64,000 nt of DNA from IMG/VR virus record IMGVR_UViG_3300034418_010679, positions 1 to 64,000 of that record. One strand, 5' to 3'. A program made the translations under genes and the position numbers. Of this stretch, positions 8,255 through 15,113 are shown piece by piece (within the stretch, counting starts at the first letter, position 1; every line of letters starts with the position of its first letter). The DNA is from a virus. A model generated the notes under the pieces. The model searched no databases and had not been told where the DNA came from. It saw only the letters and a program-made list of their open reading frames with translations.

Positions 8255-9325
8255 TTATTCTATTCCTGCGAGCTTGCGCCAATTCTTAAACATTGGAGCT
8301 TGCTCTTGTTGTTTATCTTCTCTCTTGCGAGAGGAGACGACGAGGGAACGAGTACGGCTTACAGCTTCAGTCAGTGATTCTGGTGCTGTTTTTTCATTGG
8401 TGCTACCCACTGAGTCTTTCATTGTCTCATAAACCAGTTTGGTTTCCTCAATTGTTTTGGCTTTTGCCAAGGACTCGACAATTTTACTTTTTTGACGAGT
8501 ATTAAGTTCTTGTGAAGATAGTGTTTGAGTTGTGTAGAAAAGTCTAGCGTTCTGAAGATTTACTTCTGCGGCTTTGGTTTTCATCTCAAGCAATACTTCT
8601 TTTGCTTTCTTGAGCTTTGTTTTTGCTTCTTGTAGCTGCTCGGAAAGCATCTTGTTTTGGTCTTGTAGTTCTTTATTTTTCTCTTGCTCTTCATCAACTG
8701 CGGCAGCTAGTGCGGCAAGGTCAGCGTTCTCAGCACGGTCACCGGCTGTGGAGCCAGCCCAACCGTTGTTGGGGTGCTGGGACTTAATGTCAACGTTGAC
8801 TTCTTCTAGAAGGGCGTCGAGTTGTTCTTCTGTTAGGGCATCGATGGCTTCATCAAGACCTTCGCCTTCTTCCATCATTTCGCCTGCTGGCTCTAGGAGT
8901 TCTTCACGGTCGATAGCAGCCTCTGCTTCGGCGGGAACTTCTTCTGCTTCTTCCTCGGGAGTAGAAGCTTCGTAGTCAGCCATTAGCTCATCGAAGTCAA
9001 TAACTATTTCTTCTTGGTCGTCTTCAAGGGCTTGGGCAAGAGCAACAGTTGCTGCGTCTGGGACTTGTGCCATTAGTGAGTCATCACCAGTTGGTTCAGC
9101 AGGCTCGGCGTCCATTTCCATGTCCATAGCCATTTCTTCACCACCTTCGGCAGTCTCCTCCTCGGTGGCTTCTAACTCTTCTTCTTCGTCCTGCTCAAGA
9201 AGGTTCTCCAAAGATTCTTTTAGTTCTACGGAATACTTCTCAATAAGTTGCTTCTCAGCATTACGAAGGGCTGTTTCTTTTAGCTCTTTCGCATCTGCTA
9301 TTGCCTTTTCAAACAATGATGACAT
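8255..9325 (-). CDS. gp22: Prohead core scaffolding protein (T4 gp22-like)
   Basis: 356 aa. The sequence is dominated by charged helix: an N-terminal amphipathic helix (1-45), a strongly acidic middle (about 45-180, runs of E and D), then a coiled coil at about 205-262 (EEQEKNKELQDQNKMLSEQL onward). The C-terminus ends in FKNWRKLAGIE; short basic-hydrophobic tails of this type end many T4-like scaffold proteins and contact the capsid protein. It sits immediately before the capsid gene, as gp22 does before gp23. It should be destroyed by the prohead protease; LTE|A occurs near residue 319. It starts a transcription unit: a candidate late promoter lies 33 nt upstream. Confidence 0.85.
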   Translation of the reverse strand: MSSLFEKAIADAKELKETALRNAEKQLIEKYSVELKESLENLLEQDEEEELEATEEETAEGGEEMAMDMEMDAEPAEPTGDDSLMAQVPDAATVALAQALEDDQEEIVIDFDELMADYEASTPEEEAEEVPAEAEAAIDREELLEPAGEMMEEGEGLDEAIDALTEEQLDALLEEVNVDIKSQHPNNGWAGSTAGDRAENADLAALAAAVDEEQEKNKELQDQNKMLSEQLQEAKTKLKKAKEVLLEMKTKAAEVNLQNARLFYTTQTLSSQELNTRQKSKIVESLAKAKTIEETKLVYETMKDSVGSTNEKTAPESLTEAVSRTRSLVVSSRKREDKQQEQAPMFKNWRKLAGIE

Positions 9326-9357
9326 AATACACTTCTCCCATGACAGAAATAGTCGTT

Positions 9358-9366
9358 AATAAATAG
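9358..9366 (-). promoter_or_regulatory. Candidate late promoter motif before scaffold gene
   Basis: The minus strand reads CTATTTATT in the 61-nt gap between the bS21 and scaffold genes, 33 nt upstream of the scaffold start. It would let the scaffold and capsid genes be transcribed more strongly than the genes before them. Function is inferred from motif recurrence. Confidence 0.5.
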
Positions 9367-9386
9367 TCCTAACGAAGCCAAAAAAC

Positions 9387-9593
9387 TTATTTAGCTTTTT
9401 GCTCGTTGGTTATCTTTCTAGCGATTCTTTTTCTGCGAAGTTTTTTTAATCTTCTGGTCTTGGATGGCTTGACATAGAACCTTCTTTCTCTTACTTCGTC
9501 TATGATGCCTTCTTTCTTTACTTTTCTTGAGAACCTTTTTATTAGTCTCTCGCCGGGTTCGTTGCGGCGAGCTTCCACTTTAACGTGTGCCAT
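9387..9593 (-). CDS. rpsU: Ribosomal protein bS21, phage-encoded
   Basis: 68 aa, the usual length of bS21 (E. coli 71 aa). Conserved bS21 features are visible in order: a short VKV strand, NEPGERLIKRFSRKVKKEGI, then a DEVRERRFYVKPS segment with the invariant R-x-x-x-K-x-G, EVR-x-R-x-FY and KP, and a lysine/arginine-rich C-terminal helix. bS21 binds the 30S platform near the anti-Shine-Dalgarno end of 16S rRNA and aids initiation. Phage bS21 genes are known from environmental phages and are thought to exchange with the host protein. Here it lies inside the head gene block, one base after the preceding stop, with an AGAGGT ribosome binding site. Confidence 0.93.
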   Translation of the reverse strand: MAHVKVEARRNEPGERLIKRFSRKVKKEGIIDEVRERRFYVKPSKTRRLKKLRRKRIARKITNEQKAK

Positions 9594-9594
9594 A

Positions 9595-10023
9595 TTACCT
9601 CTTTTTAGCTGTGGCTAGGGTCTTCCAGTTTCTCCCTCCAAGAGCCATGATGCCTGAAATGTCCACACCAGGGTCTTTTGCACTTACGCCAGCCATAGGA
9701 CTAGCGGAGGCTGCACCTTCAACGGGTGCGTCCATTGGTTCGATTCCCTCAAAAATGTTTGAATACGCACCTTCGCCTACTGCTTTTGTAAGCATTTGTC
9801 TTTTCTCGGCAAGGCGCTTCTTTTGTAGTTCTATTGCTTCTTGGTTTGTGTTTCTTTGTGGTTCTGGTGTAGGCTCTGGTTGTTTTGCTTCAACAATAAC
9901 ATTGCCCATTCCTTTAGCCACCTCTGCTACAACCTTTGTAAGAATGCCTTCCTCGATAATAACTTCATGGATGCACTCTTTGATAATGGGTTTAATAAGT
10001 TTTTTTAGTTGTTCTCGCTTCAT
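9595..10023 (-). CDS. Putative internal head protein with protease-cleavable leader
   Basis: 142 aa from the ATG at 10023, which overlaps the upstream stop as ATGA; a TTG start 15 nt earlier is possible but unlikely. No family recognised. The N-terminus, MKREQLKKLIK onward, matches the leader of three neighbouring genes (M-x-x-x-Q-L-x-x-x-I-K pattern) and ends at IEE|G (residues 23-26), an L/I-x-E site. A proline-rich linker follows (about 45-60), then a QKKRLAEKRQ helix, and a C-terminus rich in A, G and P (about 80-142). The best inference is a prohead core or internal protein delivered into the capsid and trimmed by the adjacent protease. Confidence 0.6.
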   Translation of the reverse strand: MKREQLKKLIKPIIKECIHEVIIEEGILTKVVAEVAKGMGNVIVEAKQPEPTPEPQRNTNQEAIELQKKRLAEKRQMLTKAVGEGAYSNIFEGIEPMDAPVEGAASASPMAGVSAKDPGVDISGIMALGGRNWKTLATAKKR

Positions 10024-10445
10024 AGTTCTCTCAACCAATCGCAGTCAAACTTTGCTGCTATTTTTTCGATCTTTTGCATCTCGATAACATCATAACCCGT
10101 TGGGTCTGTGAGAGCGCCATAGCTTGCTCTCTCGTGCGTTTGCTTCAAACGAGCGCACTTTCTTCTTTGCTCGCCAGCGTCCATTTCATTCATAGGTTCG
10201 CCGCTTGTTAGTAAGTAGTCTCTTGCGCTGTTGAGATAAGCAGAAGCCAAAGCCACTTTCTTCATCCACCAAGAAGGAAGGTCTTGCTCTGCGCTGAAAC
10301 CTTCTAGGTGTTGTAGAATATCTTGACTATCCTCGATGGCGAGTTTTGCTTGACGACGGGCAGAAGATACATCTGTGTGTCCGTCTTCGTTGAGAACTGC
10401 TTGTAGTTCTTCTTTGATAAGTTTTCTCAACTGTTCTTTATTCAT
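10020..10445 (-). CDS. Putative internal head protein with protease-cleavable leader
   Basis: 141 aa; the start ATG at 10445 overlaps the upstream stop as ATGA. The N-terminal MNKEQLRKLIKEELQAVLNE is the shared leader, with LNE|D at residues 18-21 as the predicted cleavage site. The remainder is mainly helical, with SARRQAKLAIEDSQDILQHL, then LPSWWMKKVALASAYLNSAR, then a charged segment containing two cysteines (about 98 and 134). SWWMKKVALA-type helices occur in unnamed proteins of marine T4-like phages, but no function is known to me. Co-location with the protease and the shared leader point to a head-internal role. Confidence 0.62.
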   Translation of the reverse strand: MNKEQLRKLIKEELQAVLNEDGHTDVSSARRQAKLAIEDSQDILQHLEGFSAEQDLPSWWMKKVALASAYLNSARDYLLTSGEPMNEMDAGEQRRKCARLKQTHERASYGALTDPTGYDVIEMQKIEKIAAKFDCDWLREL

Positions 10446-10732
10446 AGGTCAAAGTCTCCACCCAAGTAAAGAAGTCTGTCTCTCATAAGTCTGTTAGCGA
10501 GGTTCTTTAGTTCGGGTTTCATTAGGGGGTAGCCTATTGTTTTTTCCCATTTAGCGGGAATGTCTTCTTTATCAATAGAACCACCAAACATAGTCTTTAC
10601 TACTTCAGCAAACTTTTTGTAGTCGTCCTCGGAGACTTCTACGTCTTTGAGACCAACATTGTCGAGCATACCTTCGGTGACGACTGCTTGTATTTCTTCT
10701 TTGATTATTTCTCTTAGTTGGTTCTCGTTCAT
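10442..10732 (-). CDS. Putative small internal head protein with cleavable leader
   Basis: 96 aa; the start ATG directly follows the protease stop (TAAATG). The leader MNENQLREIIKEEIQAVVTE ends in VTE|G at residues 18-21, the same position as in two sibling genes. The predicted mature part of 76 aa contains a DYKKFAEVVKTMF helix and ELKNLANRLMRDRLLYLGG near the C-terminus; it is not similar to the mature parts of its siblings. Function unknown; a capsid-delivered protein is inferred from the leader and the neighbours. Confidence 0.6.
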   Translation of the reverse strand: MNENQLREIIKEEIQAVVTEGMLDNVGLKDVEVSEDDYKKFAEVVKTMFGGSIDKEDIPAKWEKTIGYPLMKPELKNLANRLMRDRLLYLGGDFDL

Positions 10733-11311
10733 TTATTTTCTTCCGACAAGAATGTCATTGAGGGCGCGGTTGATTCTGTCAGCCTTGCCAAATATTTCTC
10801 TTTCCTTTGCCTCTTTCATAAGGTATGCACCGGGGGTGGATGCCTCTGAAACAAGGTCAAAGCAAATAAGTGTGAAGTCGTCCTCTACCATAGTTAGCCC
10901 ACGCTCTTGACGAGTTGAACCTAAACCACGAGAGGAGATACCCAGTGAGCCACCGTCCAAAACAATTTGTTGGGCGATTTTGCCTGCTGGGGTATTGAGT
11001 AGTTTTAGTGTTCCGTAAACTGCATCGCCATCCATATGGATTTCTGTTACAAGGTGTGATGCGTTTTTTAGTTCCACGACTGATGTATCGGGGTGATCGA
11101 GTTCTCCGTATGCTCTGCGGTCACGAACTATTTTTTTGTAGTTCTCGACTTCTCTTTGGAGAGCGCGGGGTGGGTAAACTCTGCCGTTGCCGTTCTTTTT
11201 GTTGGCGTGTTGAAGGAGACCTTTTAGGTAAACGAAACCATCGTCAGCACGCTTGGCTTCCGTTAGTGTTTCAAGTTGAAAGTATTCTATTAGAACTTGT
11301 TTCTTTGACAT
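10733..11311 (-). CDS. gp21: Prohead maturation protease (T4 gp21-like)
   Basis: 192 aa (T4 gp21 is 212 aa). This serine protease of the U9/herpesvirus assemblin type degrades the scaffold and trims capsid proteins. Visible features are GRVYPPRALQREVENY, GELDHPDTSVVELKNASHLV with the catalytic His at 73, and GGSLGISSRGLGS with the catalytic Ser at 126-127. The N-terminus contains its own L/I-x-E site, LTE|A at 16-19, consistent with self-processing. The ribosome binding site AAGGGG stands 9 nt before ATG 11311. It lies in the middle of four genes that carry the same kind of site in their leaders. Confidence 0.93.
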   Translation of the reverse strand: MSKKQVLIEYFQLETLTEAKRADDGFVYLKGLLQHANKKNGNGRVYPPRALQREVENYKKIVRDRRAYGELDHPDTSVVELKNASHLVTEIHMDGDAVYGTLKLLNTPAGKIAQQIVLDGGSLGISSRGLGSTRQERGLTMVEDDFTLICFDLVSEASTPGAYLMKEAKEREIFGKADRINRALNDILVGRK

Positions 11312-11313
11312 AG

Positions 11314-11388
11314 CTAAGACCCCTTGCAGCAGTTTGTTGGTGGGCGAAGCATCCAGTGATTATCTACCCAAATGTTTATGTTGCTCAT
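11314..11388 (-). CDS. Possible 24-aa micro-ORF filling the gap before the protease
   Basis: 25 codons including TAG. The ATG at 11388 overlaps the TGA of the preceding 65-aa gene as ATGA, a GACGGAG sequence precedes it, and the stop ends 2 nt before the protease start. This is the only gap of 55 nt or more here that lacks the late promoter motif. The peptide begins MSNINIWVDNHW, has two prolines and ends in CCKGS. Translation is inferred only from the coupling and exact fit; it may be chance. Confidence 0.35.
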   Translation of the reverse strand: MSNINIWVDNHWMLRPPTNCCKGS

Positions 11389-11582
11389 TCTCCGTCCCTT
11401 AGAGCTTTTACAATAGCTGCAAGACCTGCTGCCATTGCTCTTGCTCTTTCGTCGCTAACGTCACCTTTGTTTAGCTCTCTAATTGTGCGGTCAATCATTT
11501 GATACTTATCAAAATCTGACGCTTCGCTAAGAAGGTTTTGAACCTCTTCTTTAATCATTTCTTTTAGCTTTACTTTGTCCAT
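11385..11582 (-). CDS. Small putative internal head protein with cleavable leader
   Basis: 65 aa. The leader MDKVKLKEMIKEEVQNLLSE ends in LSE|A at residues 18-21, at exactly the same position as in the two genes after the protease. The predicted mature part of 45 aa is helical and charged (DKYQMIDRTIRELNKGDVSD, then an alanine-rich ERARAMAAGLAAIVKALRDG). It overlaps the membrane protein gene upstream by 13 nt (ATGGACAAAGTAA). No family recognised. A role inside the prohead is inferred from the leader and location. Confidence 0.6.
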   Translation of the reverse strand: MDKVKLKEMIKEEVQNLLSEASDFDKYQMIDRTIRELNKGDVSDERARAMAAGLAAIVKALRDGE

Positions 11583-11869
11583 TTTATTTTTATTCCTTCA
11601 TCGTCAAATACTTGACAGAGTATGTAACTTGTCCCAGAACTTAGACACCCTAATAAAATAGGTGTTACGAAGTTTGGTTCAAATGTAAATAGTGGTGTAA
11701 AAGGAGAAATGACGCAAAGAAAGAACCCTACCCAAAAGCCCATACACATTGGGCAATGGAAGAGTTCTCCAAGTTTTCCTTTTGTTGGTCTTATTGGTTT
11801 TAGTATTGAGCCATAGACAAGTATTTGTGTGAGCCCATAGGCTACTAAAATAAATGTTAAAAGTTCCAT
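11570..11869 (-). CDS. Small membrane protein with CPMC motif (DUF1360-like)
   Basis: 99 aa. Hydrophobic segments lie at about residues 2-19, 43-61 and 66-85, so it probably spans the membrane two or three times. The central GKLGELFHCPMCMGFWVGFF resembles the 'L-x-x-C-P-x-C-x-x-x-W-V-G' signature of DUF1360-type small membrane proteins, which are also found in phages. Function unknown. It lies between a putative prohead core gene and the leader-bearing genes, starting in a TAATG junction at 11869. A role in the host membrane (exclusion or assembly site) is only a guess. Confidence 0.55.
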   Translation of the reverse strand: MELLTFILVAYGLTQILVYGSILKPIRPTKGKLGELFHCPMCMGFWVGFFLCVISPFTPLFTFEPNFVTPILLGCLSSGTSYILCQVFDDEGIKIKWTK

Positions 11870-12387
11870 TATATCCTGTAAACAAGTGGTGTGATGTAAG
11901 GGTCTTTTGGAAGTGTGCCCTTATCTTCTTCTTGTGGAACTTCGCCAAGTTCAGTAGCGTCTTCTTCTGGTGGGTCAAGAAGGTATTCGTCGTATTCGTC
12001 TTGGTAGTATTCGTCGTAGTGTTCGTTTTGCTCGTTTTTCAAGTATTCATCAACGTGGAAAACAGCGAGTTGCAAAATGGAACGGTCTTCTACTGGTTTG
12101 CCAAATGTGGCTTCCAAGGAAGCATAAATGTTGCCACCTTGTACGGTTTCTGGTTTTACAAGACCAACGCGAACCATGTAGTCCATAAGACGCTTCATGG
12201 CTGCATAAGCTTCGTCTGTGTAGTTGCCGTCTTTGGCAAAGCAAAGCAGCTTGTCTTTTTTAACAATAATGGTGAGGTAAGGGTGTGTGAGAAACATAAG
12301 GTCGCCGTCAATAGTCTTTGTGACCGCTACTTTCTTTTTTAGCGTCTCCATTTCTTTTTGGCGGCGAATCTTTATTTTAATTGTCAT
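11869..12387 (-). CDS. Hypothetical acidic protein in head module
   Basis: 172 aa from ATG 12387, which overlaps the upstream stop by 11 nt; a start at 12402 is also open but gives a longer overlap. The N-terminal half looks globular (KTIDGDLMFLTHPYLTIIVK, then YTDEAYAAMKRLMDYMVRVG). The C-terminal 55 residues are very acidic and tyrosine-rich (HYDEYYQDEYDEYLLDPPEE). No family recognised. Its place between portal and protease corresponds to that of the small prohead core proteins gp67/gp68 in T4, so a head assembly role is plausible but unproven. Confidence 0.5.
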   Translation of the reverse strand: MTIKIKIRRQKEMETLKKKVAVTKTIDGDLMFLTHPYLTIIVKKDKLLCFAKDGNYTDEAYAAMKRLMDYMVRVGLVKPETVQGGNIYASLEATFGKPVEDRSILQLAVFHVDEYLKNEQNEHYDEYYQDEYDEYLLDPPEEDATELGEVPQEEDKGTLPKDPYITPLVYRI

Positions 12388-13186
12388 CGGACTGAATCTC
12401 ACTTACCAGCTTTTGAATTTTGAGAACATCAATAACTGTGCTCTCATTTATTTTTTGCTTACCAACATTTTCTAAAATGTCAATAACTTTTTGTGTGTTC
12501 TCGACCATTACCTCGTCTTCTTTGATTTCGGGGAGGTCAAGGCTTCCAGCTAGAACACCTTTGAGGCGACCTAGTTCTTCGTTTAGGAAAGAAACCAAGC
12601 CAGAGGGGTCAGCGATAAAAAGGCTTAGAACCTCTCTTTGCTCTGGTAGTAGGGAAGAATACTCACGGTTGAATACTTTAACGTATTGTTTAAATGTGAA
12701 GTCGTCCATACTCTTTGTTTGTGGAGTAAGAACTTTCTTGCCTGTCATTTCTTTTAAAAGGTTGGTTTCCAAAAGAACTTTTGTTTTGCCAACTGTTTCG
12801 TCTGAAAAGAGTTGAGCGATGCTCGCTAGGGAGCGGTAGTTTGGAACGTAGTTATTATAAACTTGTGGTGAAATAGTTTTATTAACTTCTGAAATAAGAA
12901 AAGACTGTCTTTTGAATACTTCTTTCTTATCGAGTTGATGATAAGAGTTGCGGCACTCAACAATAATTTTTGCTGCGAGAAGTTGGTCTGCTTCTTTTGT
13001 TTCGTAAATGCTTTTGTAAAGTTGGAGTTCTTTGTGTAGAATGGTGCCTTTACCAAAGTGCTCTTTAATAACTTTTAAAACTTTTTGTTTCTTTTTGTTG
13101 TCTCCGCGAATAGCAGCCTTGGTCATTTCACGAACCAGTGCTTCAAATAAAAATGCGGTGTTTCTTTTCTTGTTATGTTTAGCCAT
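12377..13186 (-). CDS. Putative prohead core protein (position of T4 gp67/gp68)
   Basis: 269 aa, almost entirely helical and lysine-rich at the N-terminus (KKRNTAFLFEALVREMTKAA). 'FLFEALVREL'-type starts are seen in conserved unnamed proteins next to the portal gene of marine T4-like phages. A QREVLSLFIADPSGLVSFLN segment is central, and the C-terminus is a charged helix (QKINESTVIDVLKIQKLVSE). It starts inside the portal stop (ATGGCTAA). Role as core or scaffold component is inferred from position; no catalytic motif is visible. Confidence 0.5.
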   Translation of the reverse strand: MAKHNKKRNTAFLFEALVREMTKAAIRGDNKKKQKVLKVIKEHFGKGTILHKELQLYKSIYETKEADQLLAAKIIVECRNSYHQLDKKEVFKRQSFLISEVNKTISPQVYNNYVPNYRSLASIAQLFSDETVGKTKVLLETNLLKEMTGKKVLTPQTKSMDDFTFKQYVKVFNREYSSLLPEQREVLSLFIADPSGLVSFLNEELGRLKGVLAGSLDLPEIKEDEVMVENTQKVIDILENVGKQKINESTVIDVLKIQKLVSEIQSDDN

Positions 13187-15110
13187 TCTTGTTCTCCAAA
13201 CTTTCGATTAGTTTTTCGATTTCCTTATTAGAGTTCAGAATCTCCGACTCCATATCCTCATAAATAGTTTTGCTTTCATTAAAAACATAGCCCTTACCGA
13301 GTTTATTCAACTCTTCCGCGCCTGTGGCACGGGCTGTGGTGCGCTGACCACCAACAGGGTTGGCAATGGCAGAGTTGTGGCGCTTCTTTGCACCTTCGCT
13401 TCTGCGGTCTGTTTTTACTGGTTGGTACATTTTACCTTTGGACTTATTGGTAGTTGTCATTCCGTCTTTAAAGGTATAGTGAATAGTGTCTTCATCAGCT
13501 TCTGTGAGTTCTTCATCGCCAGGAGTTGCCAAGAGGGGGCTTTCTTCTTCTGCTCCACCGGCTTCTTCTTCTCCACCAAGGTCGAGTTCTTCACCTTCAC
13601 CACCCAAGTCAAGCTCATCAGCGCCACCAAGGTCGAGCCCACCGGCATCACCACCTTCCTCTGGTGCTTGACCAGCGGCTTCCATTGCTGCTCTGAACTT
13701 CGCATCATAGAACATCTCCTGTTCGTTACGAACAAACTCTTCGTCGGTCATATTGAATAGGCGTGTGGCTATCCATCGACGTGAAACAAAACCTTCTGTG
13801 GCAGAACCTGCAACGGAGAACTTCTTCTCCCAGTGCTCCAACTCTTGTAGTTCAGCAATCTTGCTTGGGTTGTTTAGTTTGAGCTTAAAAGAAAGTAGGT
13901 CTGTGCCTCTGTATCCTAGAACATAAAGGTGAACAATGCAAATCTTTTCTAGCTCGGAAACAACTGAGCGTTGTAGTCTTTGAATAGTTCTGGCAAAACG
14001 AATATCTTTCTGGGCTAGGGTTGTTTTGTCTTCCTCTGCACCTTCACCACGGGCTAGGTAAGAACGTGGAATTTTAAGAGCGGAGAACAGTTTGTCACGG
14101 AGATAATTTACGTCGTCAATGTCGCCTGTGAAAGCACCACCGGGAAGGTTCTCAATACGAGAACTTTGACCACCACGGACGGGAATAAAATAGTCCTCGT
14201 CAATAGACATTGGGTTGTAGCGAAGGTCAACGCGACCTGTGTCGGGATCTACAACTTGGTTTCTTTTTAGTGAGGTTTTAACCCTCTCCATGTATTGCTC
14301 AACGTCTTCGGGAGCAATAGCACCAACGTCAATGTAAAAAATTCTTCTCTCGGGCGAACGAACAATACGGTAAGCCATCATTGCGTCTTCAAGCATTGTT
14401 AGCTGACGCCAAATGCGTCTGGCTGGTTCTAGCACCGATGTTCCGTATGGAGCATACTTGTCATTACCAAGAATACGGAAGTGTGCTACTTGCCAGTTTT
14501 CAAAGGTCATACCTGCGGAGTTCCATTGGTATTGAATGTAGTTCGGGTTTGTTTTGTCCTCGCCTTCTAGTCTTTCGACTTCTGCTGAGGGAAGGGAAAG
14601 AACAGACTTTACACCTATTTTCTCATCAACGTCGAGATAAAGGTAATAGTCACCCATCTTGCACATACCACGAGCCCAGCCGTAAAGGTTGAACTCAACG
14701 TTTAGCACGTCGTAAAGAAGTGTGCGGAGTGTGGAGCGAATCTCGTCATTGTGGCAAACAACGTGAAGTAGGGGTTGTAGGTCAGAGAACGTGGTCATCT
14801 CGTCGGCATAAATGTCGAGAGTTGAAGCAATCTCTGGTGTGTATTCCATTTGGTCGAAATCTACATAACGCTCTGCTCTATTTTGTGACGCATAGTATTT
14901 TGCTGAATAGTTCTCATAAATGTTGTGCTCGGCTTTCTTGAACTGTTTACCAGAAAGTGAGGTAAACTTTGTGCCGTATTTATCTAGCTGTTTTCGTTTG
15001 AAACGCTTTTGTTGTTCCGAGTCGTAGTTAACAATAGGTCCAGAAAAAAGTCTGGTTAGGACTTTGTAAAGAGGACTTGCTTCGTTTCTTGGGTTTCTTG
15101 GGTCTGCCAT
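13179..15110 (-). CDS. gp20: Portal protein (T4 gp20-like)
   Basis: 643 aa (T4 gp20 is 524 aa). The dodecameric portal occupies the packaging vertex, nucleates the prohead and docks the terminase. T4-type motifs are clear: YVDFDQMEYTPEIASTLDIY followed by ADEMTTFSD, WQVAHFRILGNDKYAPYGTS then VLEPARRIWRQL, APEDVEQYMERVK, NLPGGAFTGDIDDVNYLRDK and SALKIPRSYLARGEG. The core ends near residue 480. The last 160 residues are an added glycine/glutamate-rich tail (GGDAGGLDLGG-type repeats) followed by a charged end, longer than in T4. It lies directly after the terminase gene. Confidence 0.95.
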   Translation of the reverse strand: MADPRNPRNEASPLYKVLTRLFSGPIVNYDSEQQKRFKRKQLDKYGTKFTSLSGKQFKKAEHNIYENYSAKYYASQNRAERYVDFDQMEYTPEIASTLDIYADEMTTFSDLQPLLHVVCHNDEIRSTLRTLLYDVLNVEFNLYGWARGMCKMGDYYLYLDVDEKIGVKSVLSLPSAEVERLEGEDKTNPNYIQYQWNSAGMTFENWQVAHFRILGNDKYAPYGTSVLEPARRIWRQLTMLEDAMMAYRIVRSPERRIFYIDVGAIAPEDVEQYMERVKTSLKRNQVVDPDTGRVDLRYNPMSIDEDYFIPVRGGQSSRIENLPGGAFTGDIDDVNYLRDKLFSALKIPRSYLARGEGAEEDKTTLAQKDIRFARTIQRLQRSVVSELEKICIVHLYVLGYRGTDLLSFKLKLNNPSKIAELQELEHWEKKFSVAGSATEGFVSRRWIATRLFNMTDEEFVRNEQEMFYDAKFRAAMEAAGQAPEEGGDAGGLDLGGADELDLGGEGEELDLGGEEEAGGAEEESPLLATPGDEELTEADEDTIHYTFKDGMTTTNKSKGKMYQPVKTDRRSEGAKKRHNSAIANPVGGQRTTARATGAEELNKLGKGYVFNESKTIYEDMESEILNSNKEIEKLIESLENKNG

Positions 15111-15113
15111 TTT

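Noticed and set aside
9587-10087. Plus-strand ORF of 166 codons
   Set aside because: Antisense to an internal head protein gene with ATGA coupling and a conserved leader; no homology pattern seen.
11854-12342. Plus-strand ORF of 162 codons rich in F and V
   Set aside because: Product of the antisense of an acidic, lysine-rich gene; looks like a membrane protein only by composition.
13260-13267. CTATTTAT inside the portal gene end
   Set aside because: 74 nt before the next start and within coding sequence; chance occurrence cannot be excluded.
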